Below, piece after piece: positions 36,942-46,748 of a stretch of DNA of 64,000 nt. The notes beneath the pieces were generated by a model that worked only from the letters and a program-made list of their open reading frames with translations, ran no database searches and was not told where the DNA came from. Within the stretch, counting starts at the first letter, position 1. The number at the start of each line of letters is the position of its first letter. Origin of the DNA: Setophaga petechia (Eukaryota; Chordata; Aves; Passeriformes; Parulidae). The position numbers and the translations under genes are program-made. The DNA is taken from assembly GCA_024362935.1 (NCBI GenBank), contig JANCRA010000025.1, forward strand, positions 8,086,936 to 8,150,935. Direction: 5' to 3'.

Positions 36942-37367
36942 CCCATAGAATGCTTTGTGTTGGAAGGAACCTTTAAACGTCATCTGCTTCAACTCCCCTC
37001 CCACAGAAAGGGACATTTTCCTGTTGCTCAGAGACCTGCCCAGCCTGACCTTGAATGTTCCCAGGAATGGGGCCTCTGTCACCCTCTCTGGGCAACCTGT
37101 GCTAGTGTTTTACCACCTTCATTTTAAAAAATTTCTTCTCTTTATCAAGTCTGAATCTACACTTTTATAATTTAAAACCTTTACTCCTTGTCCTTTTGCT
37201 ATTGCCAGTACTAAAAAGTCAGTCTCCATCTTTCTTACAAGCCCCCTTCAGGTACTGGAAGGCCACTATAAGGTGTCCCAGGAGCCCTCTCTTATCCAAT
37301 TTGAACAACCCCAACTCTCTCAGCCTTTCCTCATGGAAGAGGTGTTCCAGCCCTCTAATCATCTTCA
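36942..37367 (-). mobile_element. CR1 LINE 3' end, 5'-truncated copy
   Basis: Plus-strand reading starts CCCATAGAATGCTTTGTGTT then GGAAGGAACC, and proceeds through CTCTGGGCAACCTGTGCTAG, TTACTCCTTGTCCTTTTGCT, TTCAGGTACTGGAAGGCCAC, AACAACCCCAACTCTCTCAG and GGTGTTCCAGCCCTCTAATC. This is the standard order of a CR1 3' end in reverse. About 425 bp remains. It is better preserved than the 12.6 kb copy but has no open reading frame of CR1 type. Confidence 0.95.
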
Positions 37368-39281
37368 GATTAAGCAGAAAATGGCTTCTCAGGGAGGCAG
37401 GATTTCACTTAGAGAGCTCCAGCCTGAAATCCCAATCTTCAACTTTCTCTGAAAGACAAGATGGAAACCAAATCTAAATATGCATTCTTTGCTCAACCAC
37501 CATAAAGTGCCTTGTGTACCTTGCTGACATGACTCTGGTTGAAAGAAAATGCAGTGGGCAATTTGTCACCAAATTCAAGTCACCACTATCTAATTAATTC
37601 TGGATCCAAAAGAGCCAAGTAAATTTGATTGTACTTGTAGAAATGTATTTTGGACAATGATAAAGAACCTGGGCCAGCTGCTGCTCACTTAGCTCTGATG
37701 TAGGCAGCACTTGCATGGATTGCAATTGGGGATGGCTGGATGGGGTAATGGCACTGGGCTGGGGATGGAGGGGCTGGTGCTTGGAGACCAAAGGACATTC
37801 CTCAGCCTGGGATAATTCAGAATCCCCAGAGACAGGACAGCCAGGTACCTGCTGCCATTATTTCCAGTTAGGAGATAACTGGAGTGACACTGTAGGGAAA
37901 AGATCAAGGCAATGTGATTGGGAAAAAAAATGAAATAAAGCTCTTTTATGATTCCTCTATGATTTTGTGGCTCTTAGAGCATTCTGTGTGGTGGGACTGG
38001 AAGTGTGGAAGCACAGCACCCAGAGACTTCATCAGCTTGACAAACTAGAAAGACTGATGTGTTTTGGCACTCCATCACTGTTAGTGGCCTTTGGTGAGGC
38101 AGTGTCTTTGGGCAATGCTATTTCCAGGGAGGATTTCTCTGTCCTTATGTACACCCAGCCTGCTGGGCACATGAGAGCTGTGCTATTTAACCCTCCTTCC
38201 CCTTGTTTATATTCCTCATTCCCACACAATCCATAGGTAATGTTGTATAGTGTCACTCCCCTCCCCCAAACTTTCCCTGTTTCAGTTGGTGTCACCACAA
38301 AGGAATAGATTATTACTGACACTGATCCCAATTTAATCCTTCCAATAATCTGATTTTCCCAAGCCTATTTATATCCTTGAAATGACAGTAGGGTTTAAAG
38401 TGATACAAATACCTGAGCCTAAGTGCTGGTACTCTCCACAGCAGTCTGGTCCAGTTTTGACCCTTCAGAATAAAATATAACCCCAAATATTATTTGATAA
38501 ATCCCTTCCCAATTGTTTGTAGTGCTAGACTGGTCCTTGGTTCCTCTTTTTGACTAGCTTTTTCACATTACAGGTTTATTCGCCTATACACTAGTGTCAA
38601 GCTGAAGTCCCAAAATAAGTTTTAAAACTCATATAAATGTAGAATTTCTTCTCCCTTTGTGAATTTTAATAACTTTCTGGTATCTGGAAATGATCTAGAA
38701 GTAAAGCTTTCATAGCCCTGTAAGAAGTATAAACCTGTTCTAATTTGTTATTTCATCCAGCAACCTGAGAACTTTTTTTATTTTCCTGGGATTTAAGGTG
38801 ATCAGCCAATGTTTTCTCCCATCCCCAATCTCCTTAAGAAGCTTATTAATGCTTTACATTGAAAATAAAGACACACCAATCTGAAAACAAAGCCATCCTT
38901 AGCGCTGGATATTGTAAATGTGCTTGCTGGACTATTTCCACTATTAGTAACCAATTCATTTTAATATTGCTCCTGCTTTTGCTAGATCTGCACAACCTCA
39001 GTTCACACGTAGCCAAGGAGTAGTTCAACCAGCAGTCAGCAGGTTTTTGTTCTTTTCTTTCCCACTCTTATAATTCAGTGCAGTGACTTGTTTATATAAC
39101 CAAATCCTTTTGTTTCTCCAAAAGGGACTTGGCTATTTCACTGGAGTGACAACATCCATGGTAGGTGATGGTCTATTTTTTCCAGAGCAGAGGCCTCAGT
39201 TTTCAGCAGAATTTACATTTCAGTAATAAATATTTAAAGGAATTATAATGGAACTGAAGCAAAGAATGTCCCTCTGAAGTG

Positions 39282-39326
39282 CACACACACACACAAATGT
39301 ACACACACACACATATACACACACAA
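39282..39326. repeat. (CA)n microsatellite, interrupted
   Basis: Three CA runs separated by AAATGTA and TATA interruptions lie in the intergenic region. Confidence 0.9.
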
Positions 39327-40232
39327 AGACATGCACACTCACAGTGAGTTAGTCTAGGGTCACTCTGGTGCAGATGGTGCCTTTGTTCAACCCCTGAGAT
39401 ATTTTGATTTTTCTGTTAGGAAACTTGGCCTCCTTGGACTTCTAATGCCCCATAAAAACCTTATAAAATAGTATTCTTTACTGTCAATGTAGCAGATCAC
39501 TCAAACATCTACGTCAAAGGCATTTTCTGCAAGAAAATCTCTTTCTGCCACTAAAAAAGTGTTAGAAAGAGTACAATCCATGGTGATTTCTTGGTGTCCT
39601 TTCTCAGGCCTTTCAATCATCTCTATTTCATTCTATAACAGACTAAAATAAATTACCACATAATGGCAGTTTGGAACATACCAGGGCTACACAACCACCA
39701 TTTGACTTCAAATGTGTAGATATTACAAAGCAAATGAGACACTGATGTGCTTTTCCATTTACAAAGCTTGGACTTTCCCCTATGGGCATAACACTAGGTG
39801 ATGTCTTAATTAATGATGGTGAAGATCATACATGTGACATAAACAAAAGAGATGCTTTTCAACAACAATAAAAAAAAGAGAAGAACAAAATATTCCAACT
39901 CTTTTGAGAAAGAATGAACTCATTCCAAAAAGCAGAATAATGAAAACCAAAAGGCAAAAGAAGGAAAAATGTGACATAGATATTGGAGTTACCTGCAAAT
40001 GTCTCCCTTTGGCAATCAGAAAGTATTTATTTTGTAGAGCTTGCTGTATCCTTGTCCCTTCATGTGAACTGAATGATGCCCTACCAGCAGCACTACATCT
40101 GTATTAAACTGCCTGACTATAATGCTCACTGAGCACTGCCCACCCATCAGAGCCTGCTTGTCCTTCCTCAAGCCAGTGCATGTGTAATATTGGTAAAATG
40201 ACACATGGATCACCCACTTTGTCCCCATTTAC

Positions 40233-40237
40233 TATAT

Positions 40238-40270
<33 letters not shown>

Positions 40271-40339
40271 TATATATACACACACATATACATATCATAT
40301 ATATATATATATACACTATATATATATATATATATATCA
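40233..40339. repeat. (TA)n/(CATA)n compound microsatellite
   Basis: About 107 bases of alternating TA, CATA and CACA units include runs of eight or more TA steps. Such tracts are prone to slippage and cruciform formation. The minus-strand open frames through it (poly Ile-Tyr) are artefacts of the repeat. Confidence 0.95.
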
Positions 40340-40940
40340 AAATAAGCATTGAGTCTTAACTGTAAGTGCACAGAAGGGCAGCTTTGCCATGAGGATGCCT
40401 GGTACCTGCATGTCCTCTTCAAACTGGCAGACAAAAATGCAAATGGCCAGTGCTCTTTTTGTTCTCACCCCTGTGTGACCCACATCTGCAGGAATCTTGG
40501 GATGGTGACAACACACTGGTGGGTGCTTATCAAGGGACCACCATGATTATCTCTGACTTTAAAAGGCTGAAACATATAGAATGTGTGGGACCTGCAGAAC
40601 GACCTGTGTCTCACAATCTGACCAAAAAAGCAAATTAAAGGAATGAAGAAGTGGGTGTTGAGGCTAAGGGGAAATGGTTGTAGAGAGGGGCTCTAAGGGG
40701 AATTAGAGGGTTACATGGGCTTTTTCCCCATCCATTCCTATCCCCAGGGCTAAGCAGGAAAACAGTACTTCTCCATTTCCACCCTATCTCTGTTTTTTCA
40801 CCTTTGGAATCTGGTTATTCTTAGCTCACTAGGTTTAATTTGCTGACCTGACATGAGCATATCCATCTTTCATGTTGATCCTGGCTTAGACTCAGCGGGA
40901 ACCCAGGAGTGGAAATTAACCCTTCTGACAGCTGGAGACA

Positions 40941-41738
40941 ATGACACTGAACCAGTGCAGGAGAAAGGGAAGGTGGGCACGGGTGTGTAGAAGGTCTCTG
41001 TGTACTCAGGGTAGGCCACAGTTTAGGAGCAAAAAAGTGTTTGTGGACATGTGGGCATGGGCATGCAGACACCAGTGGAAAAGCAGAGAGAGATGCTTTA
41101 ATACTCATCAGGCCTCACTGGTGTATTCAGCTCTGTGCAGGCATCACCAGGGAGGCAGGAGCTTCCCTTCATCAGGAGAGACCTTGGGGATGGATCTGCT
41201 GGCCGGGAGAGGGAACGAGAAGCCTCCTGCAGGAAAGGGGAGCCCGTCTAGCTCAGGAGAAGCTCCAGGGAGAGGGGCAGGGGGGCATGGAGGCAGGGAG
41301 GCCTCCCACTGCTGCCGCTCACCCTTCCCGTGCCAGCCCTGCTCCATCTGCTGGCAGGAACAATGCGGAGCAGAGCCTCCCCCAGACACAGCAGGGAGAG
41401 CATCCCTTATCTCTGGATCCCTGCTTTCCCATGACTTTCCCTCTATTTTAGCCCCTAACACATCATCAAGTTACAAATTAAGTACTGTCCATGCCGTGTA
41501 TTTACTGCCTGGTCTGCTGGCTGGGAAGATGATTCCCCTGCTCACCTGTGGTCGGTCAAACCCAATGGAAATCCCCTGCAAGGCTGCACCTTGGGATACT
41601 GATGGGAATGGAGGGGAGATGGCAGCACCAGCTGCTGCCTCAGCCAAGTGCCCAGGAAACCAGGGTGCAGCTGTGGAAGGTGTTCAGGGGAAATGGGAGT
41701 CCTTTGACTTTTTGCTTTGCTGCTCAGCACTTTGCTAG
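40941..41738 (+). other. Long unexplained open frame, 265 codons (probably non-coding)
   Basis: An ATG-initiated frame of 265 codons runs without a stop through moderately GC-rich intergenic DNA. The predicted product starts MTLNQCRRKGRW and is rich in Ser, Gly, Cys and Pro. No signal peptide, membrane segment or known domain was recognised. It overlaps long frames on both strands (for example minus 41144-41461), which points to local lack of stops rather than selection. It could be a lineage-specific single-exon gene or part of a non-coding RNA, but chance is the simplest reading. Confidence 0.12.
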
Positions 41739-42711
41739 GGTATTGTTTTGGGCTCTGCCTCCATTTTTCCCTTGCCTACTAGGTGTTTAGGAGAACAGGT
41801 TGAGGAAAGCTCTGATTTTTTCAAAATATGCAAGCAACATGGAAAGCTTTTGCCATGTATGAGCCTGCATGGCATTGTGAATTTGGCTGACCCTTCATGG
41901 AGATGCAGGGTGCTCACAGCTCCCCTGTGAAAGCATTTTTCAGCTCTGGCAGCATGGCTATTAAATGATTTTTCCAATTGTCTTGCCTTCTGCTTTTGGG
42001 AAATCATCTGAACCTGGAATTTGCATCTCTTTTCTGAATGGGAGAAGAAATGTGTTCATCCTGCTGTGGTTCTTACATTTGATAGGTATTTCAGCTCTGG
42101 GTTACAGCAATCAGGTGAATGGGGTGGGCTGAGCTTCCCCACAGCAGCCAGCTCCTCAGGGAGGGAAGGAGGGCAGCCAGCATCAAACCAGTGTTTACAG
42201 AAAGTTCAGTCTCCAGTGGATTTCCCTATTCCAGTGAAACAATAGGAGGGTCTTGTGCTGTATTATCCGTGCTTCCTCTTTATTCTGATATTATCTGTGA
42301 ATTCTTGCAAATAATAGATGACTGAGACCATTGTTGTTTTGGGAAGTAGGAAAATGAAATCATTTGATGGACCTTAGCAGTTTCAATAGACTTATTCATG
42401 GTGTTCGTAGTTATGCAAGTCAGAAAAGAGCAAAATACCTGTTGGAATAAGTAATAACCCTGTGCATTCACAAAAGCAGTTCTCTTACACTTCATTTTTA
42501 ATGAGAGACTGTCTCAGTCAAACAAGTGCTAGAGAGTTCAAAACAAAAAAGGAAAGAAAACATAACTCCTCTCTTAATGCCACAAGATTTTGGGAAGCCC
42601 TTCATTCCAGCCCTTCCATGTATCTGCTTTAATACAGGAATTTTGATATAAATTGCATGATGGTGATTAATAAATCTTCTATCAATTGAACTTGAAGTCA
42701 AAAGAACATGC

Positions 42712-42730
42712 TTTTTTTTTTTTTTTTTTT
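42712..42730. repeat. Poly-T tract
   Basis: A run of nineteen T residues just left of TTCCTTTTCTG. It may be a homopolymer or the tail of an unrecognised minus-strand retroposon; no flanking duplication was confirmed. Confidence 0.85.
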
Positions 42731-43762
42731 CCTTTTCTGAACCTGCATTAAAATAGATCATTCAGAACTCTTGGAATGAAAAGTGCTAGGTCAAAACTCA
42801 CATTTTTCTAGCAAGTCTATGAAAATTTACTATAAAAAGTCACATACTGTAGAATCTCAATTATCCTGGAAGGCTTATCCGGGTTGTGGCTCGAATGTGC
42901 TATTCATGTGCTGCCAATTTGCTCTGGAAGTAAAAGATGAGCTGTGGTGCCTTGCAAAGCAGCTGAACAGTTCCCTGGGACAGATGGAATCCAGAAGCCA
43001 TCCAATGGATTGATTTGGTGCAGAAATCCTGCAGCTTCCCTTCAGTTCCATGCAGAGCTTCTCAGAGCTGGAAATCAGGGAGCAGTGTGGGTCCTGTGCA
43101 GCTCTGGCAGGGCTCAGTCTCTGCCTCTGCATCGTGTGCTCCTCATCTGGGAAGTCTTCTTCATTTAGAAACTTTGCCCTGCAACTGCACAGAGATGGCC
43201 CTGGCACCTGTCAGTACACTAAAACCTCCTGCATCATTTATTTATTATTATTTCCTGTTACTTTGGACTTTTCCTTCTCCTCTTCTTTACCTGGACTAAA
43301 GGGGACCTGTTGATATATCCATGAGTTTAATACCTACTGGTCTTGGTAGAAATTCTCTGGCTCATTGTACATTAACACTGTTGATATTTTTTATACATAT
43401 GCAATTAATAAAAATTGGGAAAAACTTTAAAGATTTTGCTATATTCTGGACAGATTATGAATTTTTTTGTTCTCTGTGAAGTAAAACTTGCTACCCACAA
43501 GGACTAATTACTAAGAGCAGATTTTACTCTGAAAGGGGAACTTTCTCTCATTTGCACAGCCTTGTGTTAGAAAAACAAACATTCAGAGTTAGGCAAACAG
43601 GGCCATGCTCCCAAAGGGGTTTTTTGTGAGTCTCATGGCATTTAGTGATCCTATTGATCTCCCAAATTCAGGGCAGCAGCAACTGTGTGAGAAACTTCAT
43701 GTCTAGTTTTCAAAAGAAATGCCTAGTTTTTGGGAGCATATGCCTAAACGAATGCTTGAACA

Positions 43763-43778
43763 CAAAAAAAAAAAAAAA
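43763..43778. repeat. Poly-A tract
   Basis: An uninterrupted A run of about sixteen residues in intergenic DNA. No element was recognised on its left side. Confidence 0.85.
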
Positions 43779-44502
43779 CAGAAAAAACCAGAACACACAG
43801 TTTAGGCTCACCTTGCACGAGTCCACCAGTGTCGGCAAAGGTAGCTTGTGAAAGCCTGAATAGGGCAAACTAATTCAGAATAAAGCAGTGTTAGTGTGAA
43901 ATTCATGTCCAGCACAGGGAAGGGGAGTTACGCAAGGGAAGCTACTCAGCAGCAACTCCCAATGTAGATAAGCCCTTAATTACTTTTAAAATCTCAGCAT
44001 TACTAAGCCATGCTTATGATTTCTAGAGGCCTTGAGTTTCTGGAACAACTGGAGTATGAGATTCAATTGCATTCACTTCAGTGGAGGATACAGTTAAGTA
44101 TCGGCACGTTTGCAGGCTTGAGGCCAGTCATTAACTAATTAGTGTATGGGAACATTTAAGTTCTTCTCATCTGATTTTGCAAAGCTATTTGGCAACACTT
44201 GCTTATGAGCTTTTATTTTTCACTTTTTCACTTCTCCTTTCACAGCAAACCAAAGAATCCGCACCAGAAGCAGAAAGACAATTGGAAGTACACTTCCCAT
44301 TTCCCCCTTGCTGGAGACACAAATATTTGCTGAATTTTGCACTTTTTTTTTTAAAAATTATTTGTGATGCAGACATACACGCATAGACTTTTAAAAAGAG
44401 AAACATATTAAAGGTCTCAGAGTGTTAGCTTCCTTTGCGGCCACGCAAATCCTCCTTTCCCAGGGGAAGCGTGTGGGCCGGAGAGGCTGGGGGGGCAGCG
44501 GA

Positions 44503-44521
44503 ACTACAGCCCCCAGAGGGC
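44503..44521 (+). promoter_or_regulatory. ZNF143/Staf-type site overlapping a CTCF-like core
   Basis: ACTACAGCCCCCAGAGGGC matches the ZNF143 consensus (ACTACA, two or three variable bases, CCCAG, then GC). Its CCCCAGAGGGCG part also fits the CTCF core pattern (AG followed by GGC) with few mismatches. ZNF143 and CTCF are known to co-occupy sites, but overlap of motifs does not prove binding. Confidence 0.5.
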
Positions 44522-44565
44522 GTGGCGGGTTGCAGCCCAAGGGGACCGGGCAGGGAGGCGCGGGG

Positions 44566-44583
44566 GCTCCTGGGTGTTGTAGT
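44566..44583 (-). promoter_or_regulatory. Second ZNF143/Staf-type site, inverted
   Basis: The minus strand reads ACTACAACACCCAGGAGC, close to the ZNF143 consensus ACTACAATTCCCAG. It faces the first site, with the ACTACA ends about 80 bases apart and the CCCAG ends pointing inward. Confidence 0.55.
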
Positions 44584-44638
44584 CCCGCGACTCTACCTGG
44601 CAGCTGTCCCAGCACCTGTGTGTTGTGTGGAGACGGCG

Positions 44639-44738
44639 ATGGCTCCGCGCCCCGCTGCTGCCCTCAGGCTGCTGCCAGGCAGCTGCGGCTGGCATCCCAA
44701 CCAGGAACCGCTGCAGAAGGCACGGGACACCTCTGAAG
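44639..44738 (+). other. Candidate 5' leader exon of TBXAS1, with open frame to donor
   Basis: The ATG at 44639 has a strong context (G at -3 and +4) and opens a frame of 33 codons plus one base (starts MAPRPAAALRLLPGS). The frame reaches the donor AAG|GTAAGG at 44738/44739. The exon's 5' edge is unknown; it probably starts between the ZNF143 sites and this ATG. Joined to the acceptor at 55331-55332, the frame continues 27 more codons and stops at 55413-55415. The product has no recognised domain, so I read it as an upstream ORF in a TBXAS1 leader. It might instead be the first exon of another, unrecognised transcript. Confidence 0.45.
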
Positions 44739-46366
44739 GTAAGGATCTCCTGGGATTTTCGGTGGGAATCCTGGGGTCCGCTCTAGTCCTCCTTGCCCCG
44801 TGGTTTTGGGGAGCTTTCCTGTGCTGTGCCTGTGGCGCATCCTTGGGCAAAGGCATCGGAGTTGGGCTTGGCTGGCGGCAGAGTCAACGTGTGGGGCCGG
44901 GCAGAGGTGCCATTCTCCCCCTCAGCCATGGTTAGATGTGTTGGCTCCTTCAGGGAAAGTCTAGTGGGATAAATTATCATTCAGTCCTAGAAAAAGTAAG
45001 GGTAGGAATCCCACTCCCCTAGAGAGGCTGTAAATCTTTCTCTAGTGAGTAAGGGTCTTGGAGCATCCAGCTTTTTGCTAAATTTAAGCTTGCTTTTTAA
45101 GTTTTTTTTTCCTTTTAAGTTGAGTTTCGAGGTCTTAGTAGAGAGAAATTGACAAGTACACGTTTTGCATGTGTGGCTGCAATAGACTCTGCCTGCGTAA
45201 ATTTCCTCTTTCCAGTGTATCTGCCATTTGCTCAATGGGAGGCAACTCAAAGTTTCAGGCTGTTAAGACCACTACAGTGAAAATCCTTGGAAATGCTTCC
45301 GTTTTACCCTGCTGCTTAATAAAACAGAGCAGTGGTCAGATAGCAGAGGAAGGGGAAATGGGTTTGTGTGGTTCCTGGGTAAGGTAAAACACTTCTGAAC
45401 ATCTTGGCTGTGACCATCTGGCAAGCAGGCACCAGGGAAACTATTCCAGCCTTGCTGTTGGTCCTTACACCTGAGTGTAAATTTGCCAGAGAGTTGTGGT
45501 AAATACCTGATAAAAGGACACACTGCAGACTTCCCAGGTCTAAGTGTACATGAGATAGTAATGCCCTGTGTGTAGAGACTTGGTTCAATGATCAAGTATA
45601 CCCCTGTGGTCCTTTCCTGCAAATAATTTACTTATTATTCTGAAGACCATAGATTTGTTGTATGCATCACTCATGGTCAGACTGGTTCTCAGCTGCTGCT
45701 GCTGCTGGGGTGAAGCAGCAGGCAGTGGGCAGGCTGAAAACTGTGGGAGCAGAGTGGGAGATTTTAGCTAAGGCTACTGGTACAAGACTCTATTTACACA
45801 GAAAAGGTGGAAGTGAAGACAGGAGACCCTCCTAGTAAAGGTGTCACCCAAGAGAAGATGTGAAAGGCAGTTCTCAGTTCTGCTGGGAATTGTGTTGCCC
45901 TTTTAATGGCAATAAAGTGGTTTTGCTGTTGGTCTCTGAAGAAGTTGCCAAATGCTGAACTGAACAGGTCTGGACAAGGAGGCAATTCCCTCCCTGTTGA
46001 GAGGCTTGGCAGCTCTGGGTGAGTGCAAGGTGTAGATTTGGGTGTGTGGGGTTAGCACACCGTGGCATCAGGGCTGCTGTCATGCAGAAAGCTGAAGAGC
46101 TGGTGTCCTTCATGAACCAAACATGCAGAAAGGTTAAATGCAGTGCCCTCAGATCTGAAATAGGGATTCTGGAGCTAGTGTTAGAGGTGTTGGTAAGAAG
46201 TTCTAAACCTTCTACCAATTAATCAATTACCTTAAAAATTCTGGCATTCTTCATGCTAGAAATTCTTAAAAATTCTATTATCTAATGGAGTGGTCTCATG
46301 GGCTGCTTTACAGGTGAAGCTTTTCATGTCCCTCATAGACCACCACCAATTAGTGGCAATGCTGAT

Positions 46367-46748
46367 TGTCACAGACATCTTTTATGAAAAATCCTTTCCT
46401 TAGGATTTTTCCTCCTGAGAAGCTGGGACGCCTTAGAACAAAATGTAAACATTGATTGTCTGCTGCTGTGGAATGCAACAGGTGGATCTGTGATTGGCCC
46501 ATGTTAGTTGTTTCTAATTAATGGCAAATCACAACCCAGCTGGCTCAGACAGAGAGTCCAAGCCACAAACCTTTGTTATCATTCCCTCTTATTTTATTCT
46601 TAGCAGCTAGCCTTCTGAAGAAATTCTTTCTTCTATTCTTTTAGTACAGTTTTAATGTAATATTAATAATAAAATAATAAATCAAACCTTCTGAAACATA
46701 AAGTCAAATCCTCGTCTCTTCCCTGAACCTGAGACCCCTGTGAACACA
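46367..46748 (+). mobile_element. Solo LTR of a songbird-type endogenous retrovirus
   Basis: This ~380-bp block begins TGTCACAGACATCTTTTATG and continues through AAAAATCCTTTCCTTAGGAT, CTGCTGCTGTGGAATGCAAC, TTTGTTATCATTCCCTC, TTCTATTCTTTTAGTACAGT and an AT-rich poly(A)-signal region (AATAATAAAATAATAAATCA). It ends near GAGACCCCTGTGAACACA. It has the TG...CA ends of an LTR. I recall it as a very frequent LTR in songbird genomes, which is my main basis for suggesting a passerine host. No internal retroviral genes are present. No convincing target-site duplication was seen at the ends chosen. Confidence 0.82.

Larger units (their letters stand above)
22990..44440. other. HIPK2-TBXAS1 intergenic region
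   Basis: This is the interval between the HIPK2 promoter island and the GC-rich patch at 44.45 kb. I recognise no exon of a known gene. It holds tandem duplications (25100, 25910, 34172), AT and CA microsatellites (26910, 39282, 40233), two CR1 3' fragments (27592, 36942) and one solo LTR (about 35551-36011). One unusually long open frame at 40941-41738 is treated as a low-confidence candidate. Regulatory elements of either flanking gene could lie here but cannot be recognised by eye. Confidence 0.75.
44450..44640 (+). promoter_or_regulatory. GC-rich promoter-like patch, candidate TBXAS1 distal promoter
   Basis: A short GC-rich, CpG-containing segment stands alone in AT-richer surroundings. 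It carries two ACTACA-type ZNF143 motifs, the first overlapping a CTCF-like core, and is followed by a candidate first exon with a perfect donor at 44738/44739. ZNF143 sites mark TATA-less promoters at or near transcription starts, and no TATA box was seen. The nearest plus-strand gene is TBXAS1, about 10.6 kb on, so it is assigned tentatively as its distal promoter. ZNF143 promoters are often bidirectional, so a minus-strand transcript is also possible. Confidence 0.55.

Noticed and set aside
40104..40434. Minus-strand frames with Ile-Tyr repeats resembling membrane segments
   Set aside because: They are translations of the TA/CATA microsatellite.
44435..44935. 166-codon plus-strand frame across the GC patch as a single-exon gene
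   Set aside because: It crosses the ZNF143 motifs and the strong donor at 44738 and has no recognisable domain; a non-coding or leader exon explains the sequence better.
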